A program made the position numbers and the translations under genes. The notes beneath the pieces were generated by a model. The model saw nothing but the letters and a program-made list of their open reading frames with translations, had not been told where the DNA came from and made no database searches. Positions 37,734-48,666 of a stretch of DNA of 64,000 nt are shown piece after piece. The stretch comes from Undibacterium piscinae. Lineage in GTDB: Bacteria > Pseudomonadota > Gammaproteobacteria > Burkholderiales > Burkholderiaceae_D. The stretch is from positions 496,001-560,000 of the forward strand of contig CP051152.1 in NCBI GenBank assembly GCA_003970805.2, written 5' to 3'. Each line of letters starts with the position of its first letter. The first letter of the stretch is position 1.

Positions 37734-39122
37734 ATGGCCAAAGTAAAAACCAATTACACCTGCACCGAATGCGGCGGCATCGTCAATAAATGGGCGGGGC
37801 AGTGTCCGTCTTGCCAGCAATGGAATACCCTGGTGGAAACCATCGTCGAAACCGGTGGTAATCGTTTTTCCAATACCCATCAAAGTCTGGCGCAAACCGC
37901 ACCGGTATTGAATCTTGCCGATATCGAGACCGAAGATATTCCGCGCTTTGGTACCGGCATAGAGGAATTCGACCGGGTGCTGGGCGGTGGTCTGGTGCCC
38001 GGTGGTGTGGTGTTGATTGGTGGTGATCCTGGTATCGGTAAGTCAACCTTGCTGCTGCAAGCGCTGGCGAATCTGTCGAAGTTCAAAAAAGTACTGTATG
38101 TCAGCGGTGAAGAATCGGGTTCGCAGATCGCCTTGCGCGCCAAGCGCTTAATGGTCGACGCCACTGATTTGCATCTGCAAGCCGAGATACAGCTGGAAAA
38201 AATTCTTAGCACCTTGGGCGACTATAAACCGCAAGTGGTGGTCATCGATTCGATACAGACCGTGTATTCCGATGCGCTCAGTTCTGCGCCCGGCTCGGTG
38301 GCGCAGGTGCGCGAGTGCGCCGCGCAATTGACTCGGGTGGCCAAGACCATGAACATCACCATGATTCTGGTCGGCCATGTCACCAAAGAGGGCGCTCTGG
38401 CCGGGCCGCGTGTGCTGGAGCATATCGTCGACACGGTATTGTATTTTGAGGGGGATACCCATTCCAGTTTCAGGTTGGTGCGCGCGATCAAAAACCGCTT
38501 CGGTGCAGTCAATGAGCTTGGTGTGTTTGCCATGACGGAAAAAGGCCTGAAAGGTGTCTCCAATCCGTCCGCATTGTTTTTATCGCAGCACGACACGCAG
38601 GTGGCTGGCTCTTGCGTGATGGTTACTCAGGAAGGCACACGTCCCTTGCTGGTCGAGATACAGGCGCTGGTCGATACCTCGCATGCGCCGAACGCCAAAC
38701 GACTCTCGGTCGGGTTGGAGCAAAACCGTCTGGCGATGTTGCTGGCGGTTTTGCACCGTCATGCCGGCGTGGCGGCGTTTGATCAGGATGTGTTTATCAA
38801 TGCGGTAGGCGGTGTCAAGATTACCGAACCGGCCGCCGATCTGGCTGTATTGCTGGCGATTAACTCGTCGATGCGCAACAAGCCCTTACCACGTGGTCTG
38901 GTGGTATTTGGCGAAGTTGGCCTGGCCGGTGAAATCCGTCCTGCACCACGCGGGCAAGAGCGCTTGCGCGAAGCGGCTAAGCTAGGCTTCTCTATCGCCC
39001 TGATTCCAAAATCGAACGCGCCCAAGCAAAAGATAGACGGTTTGCAGATCATCAGCGTCGATCGCATCGATGAGGCACTGAGCAAGATCCGTGATATCGA
39101 CGGTCTGAAGCTTCCCGCTTAA
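37734..39122 (+). CDS. radA: DNA repair protein RadA
   Basis: RecA-related ATPase that helps branch migration in recombination repair. In order: a zinc finger (CTECGGIVNKWAGQCPSC), Walker A (GGDPGIGKSTLL), the RadA-specific KNRFG motif (AIKNRFGAVNELG) and a Lon-like C-terminal domain (AVGGVKITEPAADLAVLLAI; PLPRGLVVFGEVGLAGEIR). The start is the ATG of MAKVKTNYTC, the standard RadA N-terminus; upstream codons fall in a tandem repeat. Length 462 is normal. It lacks a visible ribosome site. Confidence 0.96.
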   Translation: MAKVKTNYTCTECGGIVNKWAGQCPSCQQWNTLVETIVETGGNRFSNTHQSLAQTAPVLNLADIETEDIPRFGTGIEEFDRVLGGGLVPGGVVLIGGDPGIGKSTLLLQALANLSKFKKVLYVSGEESGSQIALRAKRLMVDATDLHLQAEIQLEKILSTLGDYKPQVVVIDSIQTVYSDALSSAPGSVAQVRECAAQLTRVAKTMNITMILVGHVTKEGALAGPRVLEHIVDTVLYFEGDTHSSFRLVRAIKNRFGAVNELGVFAMTEKGLKGVSNPSALFLSQHDTQVAGSCVMVTQEGTRPLLVEIQALVDTSHAPNAKRLSVGLEQNRLAMLLAVLHRHAGVAAFDQDVFINAVGGVKITEPAADLAVLLAINSSMRNKPLPRGLVVFGEVGLAGEIRPAPRGQERLREAAKLGFSIALIPKSNAPKQKIDGLQIISVDRIDEALSKIRDIDGLKLPA

Positions 39123-39154
39123 ACGAGCGAACGTAGCGGCTAATTGTAAATAGT

Positions 39155-39182
39155 CAATTACCAATTACCAATTATCAATTAC
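39155..39182. repeat. Four 7-bp tandem repeats between radA and recD
   Basis: CAATTAC, CAATTAC, CAATTAT, CAATTAC in direct tandem, lying in the short gap between the convergent 3' ends of radA and recD. Confidence 0.75.
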
Positions 39183-39191
39183 CGAGTCAGT

Positions 39192-41226
39192 TCAATTATT
39201 GAGCAAACTGCCCAGACCGCTGGCGCGTTGGGTGCGGTTGTTTAGCGCTTCCTCAAACACCGATGGCACCGGCGAGACCAGGGTGAAATGGGTGCGGGCG
39301 CGGGTGATGCCGGTGTACACCAGTTCGCGTGAGACTACCGGTGAAGAAACTTCCGGCAGCACCATCACGGTATGGCTAAATTCCGAACCCTGTGATTTAT
39401 GTACCGTCATGGCGTAGGCGGTGACCACATTACGCAAGCGGGTCGCCAGTACGCTGCGTACCGCCTTGCCTTCGAGGAAGTAGACGCGCTGCGCCTCTTT
39501 GCGCAGCGGATCGGGCAGGCAAATTCCTATGTCTCCGTTGAAAACGCCGGTGCCATGGTCGTTGCGCGTGATCATGACCGGCCGCCCAACATACCATTCG
39601 CTGTGGCGCCTGATCAGTTTTTTCGCTTTCCAGGCGCTGTTCTATCGCCTGATTCAAGCCTGCCACACCCCAGATACCTTCACGCACCGCACACAGTATG
39701 CGAAACGATTCAAAGCTTTGCAAGACTGCCAGCGCCCATTGTTCATGTGCGGCGACATTGGCGACCCCGCCAATTTGCTGCGGCACGTCTTTCAATAGCT
39801 CCAGGTAACTGCGGTAGCCGCCCGTGGCACCCGTAGCACCGGTAGCAGCGGGGCGTCCGCCCAAGGCCAGTTGCATCATTTCCTTAGGCTGGGCATGCGA
39901 GATCCAGCTGAGGATATCGTCATTATTATCGTTGGTTTTCGAGCGCAGGCAGGCCATCGCTTGCGCTGTCTGGCCGCTATTGACGGCTAAGGCCAGGCTA
40001 CCGATAGGGCCGCTAAAGCGCCGGCTCTTGCGTAGCATCACGGTCTGCTGGCTTAGCGCATTGCCGTGCTGTTGCAGATAAGTGGCAAGGATGGTTTCGC
40101 CGCTGGCTTGCGTCACGTAAGCCAGCGTCTGTGCGGAATAATCGCCGTTTTCGGCATTGCGGCACAGGTCACCGAGTACCGCTCCCGCCTCTACCGAAGC
40201 GAGCTGGTCTTTATCGCCCAGCAGGATCAGCATGGCCTTGTCCGGCAGTGCCGCAAGGATCGCGGCCATCATTTCCAGATGCACCATCGACGCTTCATCG
40301 ACGATCAGTACGTCGATCTCGAGCTGGTTGCCGCTATGCTGGGCAAAGGCGCGCGTATCGGGGCGGGCACCGAGCAGGCTGTGCAGGGTGCGTGCCGCTC
40401 CCATGCGCTTGGTCAGTTCTGCCAGCGGCAGGCTTTCGCCTAACTTGGGGGCCAGCTCGTTGAGCGCATCGTCGATCGATTGCTTCAGTCTGGCCGCTGC
40501 CTTGCCGGTCGGCGCGGCGAGTGCGATCCGCAAGCTGTCACGTTTGTCGGAGAGGGCGAATAATAAGGCCAATAGCCGCGCCACCGTGTAGGTCTTGCCG
40601 GTGCCGGGACCGCCGGTGATGATCGTGAGTTGGCTGCGCAGAGCGATGGCGCAGGCGATTTTTTGCCAGTCCGGTTCGCTGTCGAGATTTTTGTCGGCGC
40701 TGGTAAATAATTTGCCCAGCCATTGTTGCGTCAGCTCATTATCAATCTGGCGCGGTGCGGCGGCGCGTCGGTTGATGGCTAGTGCCACGCTGGTTTCATC
40801 GCTCCAGTAGCGGCGCAGGTAGAGCCGGTCTTGATCGAGCACCAGCGCTTGCTGATGGTCGTTGCCTGACTGATTGGCTTGCCACACTTGCGCGCAAGCG
40901 GCCAGGCGCTCGTGCCAGCCGGCAAGATTGGCAGGCACAGGCTGGGCTGCGCTGGTCAGGGTTTTCCACTGTTCGCGATTCCAGTCCAAAAGGGTGCAAG
41001 GATCATCGGCCAGTTCGCTTAGCAGCAGGCAGCTATGGCCGCGTCCCTCTAGTTCCGAGAGGATCGCGCAACTGAGCAAGAGCGCAGGATCGGTCATGCC
41101 CAGCGATGCCATGAAGCGCGCAAACGCCGGGCCCAGACGGCGCAGCAAGCCCGCTTCGGCGTAAATGTCTAATTGCTCAAGTAAGCTTTGCAAGCCTGCG
41201 GTTTCACTGATTGCTGGTGTCATCAT
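39192..41226 (-). pseudogene. recD: Exodeoxyribonuclease V alpha subunit RecD, one frameshift
   Basis: The 5'-to-3' helicase subunit of RecBCD. The N-terminal frame contains Walker A (IITGGPGTGKTYT), IDVLIVDEASMVHLEMM and MLILLGDKDQLASVEAGAVL. At IEQRLESEK the frame is lost at a run of six T (39618-39623; A6 on the coding strand). The correct continuation (RRHSEWYVGRPVMITRND, then AYAMTVHKSQGSEF and YTGITRARTHF) lies in another frame and reaches the stop intact. Five A would restore one normal protein of about 678 residues. Its start overlaps the recB stop by ATGA. Helicase motifs V and VI are cut off if the lesion is real. Confidence 0.88.
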
Positions 41227-44200
41227 GGGTTCACTGTTTCAGGGGTAAATAATTGATCTAATGCGTCGAGAAATTCACCGCAGGCGCTTAACTGATAGCA
41301 ACCCTGTGTAGTTTCATGACGTATGCCGCGCAAGAAAAAGAACAGGGCACCGCCCAGTTGGGTCTCCGGGTCGTAGTGCTCGCCGAGGCGGCTTTTCAGC
41401 AAGCGATGCAAGGCTAATAGGTAAATCGCGCCTTGCACATCGTAACGGTGCGCCGCCATCGCCGTCGCGAGGGCGTCGGCGTGATAGCTGGCATCATCGG
41501 TACCTAGCCAGTTGGATTTGTAATCGAGCACCCAATAACGGCCCTCATGTTCAAACACTAGATCGGCATACCCCTTGAGCATGCCATGCAACTGGCGCTC
41601 GGGCAGCGCGGGGCGCGCTGTTGCGCCTATTCCGTTGATCCCGCTTAGCTTAGTGAGCTCACTGAGCAAATGGCGCTGGCATAAACGGTCCAGCTCGGCA
41701 GTAGCCAAATGCTCGCTGGGAAACCAGAATTCCATTTCCGGCAGCGTACTGGTTGGCTGCAGTTCGCACAGGCTGGCCGCGATAGCTGGCAATGTCGTGT
41801 TGGCGATGGCCTGCAACCAGACACTGGCGTCGTCCTGACGGTGCGCCCAGCCGGCGCGTTCGCAGCGTACTGCCAGGCGGCTGCTGAAATTCTCGTGATT
41901 GGCACCGGCAAAACCTTCCAGCCCCATCCATTCAAGTTGCTCGTGCAAAAATTGGCCGGGCAGCGGGCCACGCGGAAAACTATGCCAGACCGTATCCGGG
42001 TTGTTAACTTGAGATTGGTCTTGCTTATCAAGCGCGCCGGCTATCAGTTGGTCCGGATCTTCCAGCAGTTTTTCCTGTTGCGGGCCGCGCGTCACTACGC
42101 TAGCCTGTTTGCTTTCCATCGCGCCCGTTTGCATGGCCTTGGTTAGCGAGGTAAAACTGCCTACGCTCCAGTCGCGTTCGAAGCTGGCGCTAAACAGCGG
42201 GGCGTCGATTAAGGCGGGCCGCTGGTCTTGCCGTGACAATAGGGTGACGTCGATAGGTTCTTCTATCGACGGGATCGCGCTGATCAGGATGTCGTCGCAA
42301 GCGCCTTTGAGCTTACCCAGTTCCTCGCCCAGTTCGCTGGCGGCGACCGCCCGGCCACCGGCAATCAGATAGCCGAGGGCGCTGTCATGGATCTTGTTTT
42401 TCAGCGATGCCACGCCCAGCCACAAGGCATGGCGGGCGCGGGTTAGCGCCACATATAGCAGCCGCAGGTCTTCCTCTATCCTGGCTTGTTCCATTTGGTC
42501 TAGCGCATGGTCTGACATGCTCAGGTCTAGCTGTTTGTCGCCATTTTCATCGACAAATTCGAGAAAGCTGCGGTTACGCGTGCTGGCGGGACGGGCGCTG
42601 ACCGCAAACGGCAAATACACGAGCGGGTATTCCAGTCCCTTGGATTTATGCACGGTCACCACCTTGACCAGTTCGGCATCACTTTCCAGTCGCAGGATAC
42701 GCTCGTCGCCGCCTTCGCTTTCGTTGTCTATCTGTTCGGCCAGCCAGCGTATCAGGGCTTGTTCGCCATCGAGTTGTGTACTGGCGTTTTGCAATAATTC
42801 GGCCAGGTGCAGCAGATTGGTCAGGCGGCGTTCGCCACCGGCTTCCTTGAGTAAGCTCGCGGGCAAGTCCAGATCGTGAATCAAGCGCCGCAGCATCGCC
42901 AAGACGCCCTGGCGTTGCCATAACTGATGCAGACCTTTGAGTTGCTCTACTCGCTGCTCCCACACCATGTCATCAAAGGCATGGGTGGCCAGTGCCGCCA
43001 GGCTTAATCTGGCGCTAGCGGTGGCAAAAGCGGCACGTCCCAGGCCGCTGTCTAGCGGACTCGACACCGCACGCAGCCAGCGTAAGACGTCGGCCGCTTC
43101 CTCGCTGCGTATCACCGAATCTTTGTCGGATAGATAGACGCTGGCGATCTTGCGCCTTTGCAGCGCCCGGCGTATCGCCGCCGCTTCATGGCGATCACGT
43201 ACCAGGATGGCGATGTCGGCCGGCTGCAGGCGGGTGAACTCGCCGTTCTTGTCAAAACCGGCCTGCTCGTCATTGAGTAAGCCAACGATATGTTCGGCGC
43301 AGTGGCCGGCAAACAGGCTTAAGTAATCATCCTTATTCAGATCCGCTTCTTGACTACAACACAAGCTCAGCGGCGCCACTGCACCATTGCTGTTGACCAG
43401 CGTTTCGGCGCGGCCATTACTGGCAACCGGCTCGAACGGCAGCGGGTTGCCGGCGCTAGTGCGAAACTTAAATGCTCCGGCGCTAAAACCGGCTTGTGCC
43501 GGACTATCTTTTGCTTGTGAAGGGCGGCCTTCGGCATGCAGGAATATCTGGTTGACGGCACTGACCAGCGGCACGGTCGAGCGGTAGTTGGTGCCCAGCA
43601 GATAATGGCGCCCGGTAGTGGCCAGTCTTGCCGCCAGATAGCTGTGTATGTCGGCACCGCGAAACCCGTAAATCGACTGCTTGGGATCGCCGATCAAAAA
43701 TAAGCCCTGATCGCGCTGATTGCTCGCCACCTGATACAGCGCATCAAAAATCTGGTATTGCTCGGGCGAGGTGTCCTGAAATTCATCGATCATCGCCAGT
43801 GGAAATTGCTGCACGATACGTTGTCGCAAGGCTGGTCCGTTAGTGCCTAGCAAGGCGACCCGCAAGCGCGTTAGCATGTCGGCAAAGCCAAACTGGCGCG
43901 TGCTCTGTTTCAGATAGGCGACGCGTTGCGCAATGGCGCTGGCGGCGTGGCGCATCAGCGCAAACTTGAGTGGTTCTATCGCATCAAGTGCGGTTTTTAA
44001 TTCCGCCAGCAAGGCGAAATCGGATGGTGCCACCAGATCGTAACCCTTGTTGCAGGCATCCGTTATGCCTGCCGGGCTGAGCCGGCTCCAGGCTTTGTCG
44101 AATGAGGCGGGCATCAGCATTTGCGGATCGTTGGCCCATTCGCGTAAGGAGTTAAACCAGGCGCTGACATTGGCCGGTTTCAGCTTGACCCCGCTAAAGC

Positions 44201-45041
44201 ATTTGGGTGCGGCGGTTTGCTCGGCCACTATCCACTCGTGCATGCCCTGGGCGCGCTGATCCCAGCCTTGCTTGAGTTGGCCCAGCGCGGCAGTTTGCTC
44301 GTTTTGGATACGCTGAATCAGCGTGGCCAAATTGCGCTCGGTTTGCGTTGGTGCCGCTGAGCTATCGGCAGGTTCACCAGTCAATAATTCCACCCTTTGC
44401 ACCAGCGGGCGTATCGCCGCTTCGAGTGCGTTGACGTCGGCCCAGCACATGCGCAGGCTGGCCAGTGCCTTGCTGTCTAGCCGGTAAACATGCTGGCGCC
44501 AATAGTCGCGTACCGCATCTTCCAGTAAGGCCGATTCATCGCTGACCAGTTCTTCGTCAAACAGGCTGCCGCTGTCAAACGCATGTTCGCGCAACATGCG
44601 CTGGCACCAGGCGTCGATCGTGAATACCGCCGCTTCGTCCATGGTGTCGGCGGCCAGCATCAGGCGGTGTGCGGCTTGCTGGCGTTGCTCCCCGGGCGCA
44701 TAGGCAGCGATCAGATCCCATAAGAACACATCTTTTTTATCGACCGGTTCACCGCGAAAGCATTTGGCCGCCTGCAGCAGGCGTTCGCGGATGCGGTTAG
44801 ACAATTCACGCGTGGCGGCGCGGGTGAAGGTCATCACCAGAATTTCCGATGGCAGTAAAGCCCGCACAAAGCCAGCTTCGCCGCCGTGTCCGAGCACCAG
44901 GCGCAGATACAGGGCGGCGATAGTCCAGGTTTTGCCGGTACCGGCGCTGGCCTCGATCAGGCGTGATCCATGTAGTGGAAAACTTAAGGCATCCAGCGTC
45001 TGGCTAGCGCTCTCTATGGTGTCATGCTTGGCGCTAGTCAT
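41223..45041 (-). CDS. recB: Exodeoxyribonuclease V beta subunit RecB
   Basis: 3'-to-5' helicase and nuclease subunit of RecBCD. UvrD-type helicase motifs: SRLIEASAGTGKTWTIAALY (Walker A, residue about 30), PLAMIDEFQDTSPEQYQIF, LIGDPKQSIYGFRGADI, and KVVTVHKSKGLEYPLVYLPF. The C-terminal nuclease domain has the catalytic RYWVLDYKSNWLGTDD. Length 1272 is normal. It overlaps recC and recD at ATGA junctions, so the order recC-recB-recD is one operon. It is the only intact subunit gene of the three. Confidence 0.95.
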   Translation of the reverse strand: MTSAKHDTIESASQTLDALSFPLHGSRLIEASAGTGKTWTIAALYLRLVLGHGGEAGFVRALLPSEILVMTFTRAATRELSNRIRERLLQAAKCFRGEPVDKKDVFLWDLIAAYAPGEQRQQAAHRLMLAADTMDEAAVFTIDAWCQRMLREHAFDSGSLFDEELVSDESALLEDAVRDYWRQHVYRLDSKALASLRMCWADVNALEAAIRPLVQRVELLTGEPADSSAAPTQTERNLATLIQRIQNEQTAALGQLKQGWDQRAQGMHEWIVAEQTAAPKCFSGVKLKPANVSAWFNSLREWANDPQMLMPASFDKAWSRLSPAGITDACNKGYDLVAPSDFALLAELKTALDAIEPLKFALMRHAASAIAQRVAYLKQSTRQFGFADMLTRLRVALLGTNGPALRQRIVQQFPLAMIDEFQDTSPEQYQIFDALYQVASNQRDQGLFLIGDPKQSIYGFRGADIHSYLAARLATTGRHYLLGTNYRSTVPLVSAVNQIFLHAEGRPSQAKDSPAQAGFSAGAFKFRTSAGNPLPFEPVASNGRAETLVNSNGAVAPLSLCCSQEADLNKDDYLSLFAGHCAEHIVGLLNDEQAGFDKNGEFTRLQPADIAILVRDRHEAAAIRRALQRRKIASVYLSDKDSVIRSEEAADVLRWLRAVSSPLDSGLGRAAFATASARLSLAALATHAFDDMVWEQRVEQLKGLHQLWQRQGVLAMLRRLIHDLDLPASLLKEAGGERRLTNLLHLAELLQNASTQLDGEQALIRWLAEQIDNESEGGDERILRLESDAELVKVVTVHKSKGLEYPLVYLPFAVSARPASTRNRSFLEFVDENGDKQLDLSMSDHALDQMEQARIEEDLRLLYVALTRARHALWLGVASLKNKIHDSALGYLIAGGRAVAASELGEELGKLKGACDDILISAIPSIEEPIDVTLLSRQDQRPALIDAPLFSASFERDWSVGSFTSLTKAMQTGAMESKQASVVTRGPQQEKLLEDPDQLIAGALDKQDQSQVNNPDTVWHSFPRGPLPGQFLHEQLEWMGLEGFAGANHENFSSRLAVRCERAGWAHRQDDASVWLQAIANTTLPAIAASLCELQPTSTLPEMEFWFPSEHLATAELDRLCQRHLLSELTKLSGINGIGATARPALPERQLHGMLKGYADLVFEHEGRYWVLDYKSNWLGTDDASYHADALATAMAAHRYDVQGAIYLLALHRLLKSRLGEHYDPETQLGGALFFFLRGIRHETTQGCYQLSACGEFLDALDQLFTPETVNP

Positions 45042-48000
45042 ACTGCATCCTCCGCATCATTGCTGCTGGCAACGAAGTCATTAATCAGTGTTACGTCGAT
45101 CTGGGTTTTTATCCATCCTGCCAAAGGACCGTACAAGGTCTCTGAGCAGTCCTGCCAGTCGGCTTCTGCGCTCAGCGCGGAAAAATCGGGCCATAAGCGT
45201 GCCAGGCAAGGCTCGTCGACTTCGCCGCTCATCTGAAAGCCACCGTCATAGACCGCCCGTGGATTGCCGTCTTGCGCCAGCGCCAGTGCAGTTTTGCAGG
45301 CGGTTGGCAAGGGTCTGTCCATGCCGGCGCGCCAGCAGGCCAGCAAATTATTCAGAGTCTCGAGCGCGCTTGCTTGCGCGATGGGCTGCATGCTGATGAT
45401 GGCATCGCGTGCCAGCAGGAAGCCGGTAACCTTGTGCCCGAGTGCCGCCGCCGCCAGTTGGCGCAGCCAGCTGTCTATCAGTTTTTCACCGCGCACTTCG
45501 CCTTTTTTATTCGTGATCTTGCTGGAGATCTGGCTCAGGCTGACCACCTCACGGTCCTGATCACCCTGCGTTGGGGTATTGCTGTGCATTTGCTCCAGCC
45601 AGCCTTCTAACTGGATTTCGTCTATCAACAGGTTGACTGCCAATTTGTCGGCCGGATACGGGAATTGCTGACACAGTTCCAGCCAGGCGGTGCGTACCGG
45701 TGTCAGGCTGGCGACCAGTTGTTGTTGCCATAGTTCGCCGATCAGCCCGACCGGCAATACGCCTTCGCGTCCCAGTGTGGCCGCGCGCGCGCGCGCAAAT
45801 TGTCAGCGACGGCGCTAATCGCTTCCGGCTTGCCTGTGTCGTCCAGCAAGCGATCGGCATGCACATATTCTTCCAGCGCATTGAGACTAAATGGCTCTTC
45901 ATCTTCGCCCAGAGTCTGATCATCGTTGAACATCACGCCCAATCTTTGCCGGAAAAAATATTTTGCCGGTTGCTTCACAAAGCGCGCTAACTCACTGAGC
46001 CTGAGGCGAAAATTAAGATCGACTTCAAACGCAGGCAATTCTGCAGTGTTCAGTGCCGCCAGTAGTTCGGGTGTGCTTACATTGCTGGCATTGTTTAGTT
46101 CGCTTGGTTTGCTTAGTCCACTTAATTCATTATGCGCGGCGCGCCATTCACGGGCGTAAGTGGTCAGGCCGCCTTGCTCGAAATAGCGCCGGCTAAACGC
46201 CTGCAATGCGTGTTCGGTAGTCATCTGATGCAAATCGCAATCCCATGCGCTGGCCAGATAATCACGCAATTGCGATACCAGCACCGAGGCCGGTTGTTCG
46301 CTATTGTCGCGGATGTTTTTGCCGACCCAAGAGATGTAAAGCTTGTCGCGCGCCGCCAGTACGGCTTCCAGCATCAGATAGCGATCATCGTCGCGCCGTG
46401 ATCGATCGCCGGGACGCGCCATGCCCGCTTGCGCCAGCAAATCAAAATCGACATGCTGGCTGCGGCGCGGATAGTCGCCGTCATTCATGCCGAGCAGGCA
46501 GACCACTTTAAACGGAACGGCGCGCATCGGCATCAGGGTACAAAAGGTGACGCCACCCGAGACAAACTGGTGGTTTAAAGTAGGTTCGTCGAGTGCGCTC
46601 AGCCAGGCTTCACGCAGCACTGCCAGCGGTACGGCTTCGCTAAAATTGGCGCTGTCGCAGGCTTGCAGCCACGCTTGTAGCTTATCGTCGAGTTGACCCA
46701 TGGTGAGCCGGTCGGCTTCTTCTAGCTTGATGCCATCGACACTAAAAAAGGCGCGTAGCAACTGACGTGCGCGTTCGCCCCAGACCTTAGGCGTGGCGGG
46801 TTCGGCCAGCAGTGCGCGCCATTTGATCAGGGTGTCGATAAACTGCGCCAGTGATCCGGCCAATGCGGCATCAAGGCCACCGACTTCGGCATAAGGCTGT
46901 ATGTCCTGATAGGCGGCACCATTGCCGCTGGCATAGCCGAGCAGCATGCGCCGTAAGCCAAAAATCCAGGTGTTTTGCTCGCCGGCATAGCCTAAGCCTA
47001 AGCCATCGCGGTGGCTCTGATCCATGCCCCAGCGTATTCCGGCGCCGGTAATCCATTGACTGAGTTGCGGCAAATCGTCAATCTCCAGCCCGAAGCGACT
47101 CGCTAGCGCCGGTACATCAAGCAGGTCGCGTACTTCGCTCTGGCGGCAACGCTGTTGCGGTAGTCGCAATAGATAGTCGAGCGCCAGCAAGAGCGGGTTG
47201 ACGCTGCGGTCCTTGACGTCGGCTATCGTGTAGGGGATATGGCGCGCATCCTTGTGCTGGTATTGGCCAAATACGGCGCGTATCGCCGCTGAAAACACCT
47301 CGATATCCGGCACCATCACCACGATGTCGCGCGGGCGTAAGGGCGTCGCTGAGGACGCTGACTGCGCCAGCATAGTCAGCAACTGGTCATGCAAGACTTC
47401 CACCTCGCGCTGCGTACTATGTGCCATGTGAAATACGATGGACTGGTCTTGTGCGTCGAAACCGGGGTGAGGGTGCTCATTCATAGGCAGCATATCGCGC
47501 ACCGCCGCCTGTAGTTTTTCCAATAAAGTCCGGCCCGGGTCTTCAGTGAACAAATCGATGCGCAGGCTGGCGAAGTTGTCGCGGGTCGCTTTGGCATTAT
47601 CGAATTCATCAAGCAGCCGTACAAAATCACGCCCCATACGGCCCCAGCCTGCCAGCAGCGGATGGCTGTGCGCATGCAGTTGATCGAGCGGGATTACTGA
47701 TAAATCCTTGCCATTGCGCTGTTGCTGGCGCTTGTGTTCGGCCTTTAGTAGTTCGCGTCCCTCTATGATGTCGCCCCAGTAAAACTGGCAAGGGTTGGGT
47801 ACGGCCAACAATACCTGGGTGTGGGTCGCCAGCGCCGCCAATGCTTCCAGCGTTTGCTGTGACATCGCGGAAATACCGAACAGCACAACGCGGCGCGGCA
47901 GTTTTCCGGCCGGCGGGTCGCCACGCTTGATCGCATCGAGAAAGCGCTGATGGATATTTACCCGTCCCAAGGCATCGTCAGCATCATCGGGCTTGCTATC

Positions 48001-48594
48001 GTTGACGTCTTGCAGGATGGCGCGCCATAGTTGTGGCTGCCAAACCTGATCGGCCAGCAAGGGCTTAAGCTCCCCACTGGCATTACGCAGCACATCGCGG
48101 CCCTCAGCCCAGTCATTGAGCCAGTCGGCACGATACACTTGGTATTGATCGAGTAAATCGGCCAGGCGCTCAGCCAGTTGCAGCCGCCGCTCAGGATTGC
48201 CGTCGGCCAGGAAGTGCCGCAAAGGCAGGAAGTCGTCGTGATCGAGCAATTCGGGAATCAGTCGCATCAAACGCCAGGTCAGCGGTGACTTATCGAGTGC
48301 CGAGTGGCTAGGCACCTGATCGCGCCCCAGCATAGTGCGGTACACACTCCACAAAAAACGTCCGGGTAAATCAATGCGGGTGGCGGCGCAGACTCCCATT
48401 TCTTCGGCAACCGCGATCTTGAGCCACTCGGCTATCCCGTTCGACTGCACCAGAAAAGTCGCCTGTTCCAAGGCGCCCAACGGGTTATTCCGCAACCAGC
48501 CAAACACCGCCGCGCGTAATTGTTCCAGTTGGTTGCCATGCAAGATAATCAGACCGGGCGTGATAGGTGAAACCGTAGGTGCGTGTGCGGACAT
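45038..48594 (-). pseudogene. recC: Exodeoxyribonuclease V gamma subunit RecC, one frameshift
   Basis: Chi-recognition subunit of RecBCD. The long N-terminal part begins MSAHAPTVSPITPGLIILHG and is typical (FLVQSNGIAEWLKIAVAEEMG; RVVLFGISAMSQQTLEALA; VVCLLGMNDGDYPRRSQHVD). At AVADNLRARA the frame is lost in a CG dinucleotide run (45782-45796). The true continuation, ATLGREGVLPVGLIGELW, is in another frame and runs to the recB overlap. One CG unit fewer (six instead of seven) restores a protein of about 1,185 residues. I use the ATG at 48594; the frame is open 11 codons further. Confidence 0.85.
45782..45796. repeat. CG dinucleotide run causing the recC frameshift
   Basis: Seven CG units followed by C. 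Six units would keep recC in frame. Such runs are prone to slippage and to sequencing error. Confidence 0.75.
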
Positions 48595-48666
48595 GAGACT
48601 CGATTCAGTAAGTGTGGCGAGGTGCAAGGCAGAATTACCCGCTTGGGCGGTCGTGGATGAGCCGTT

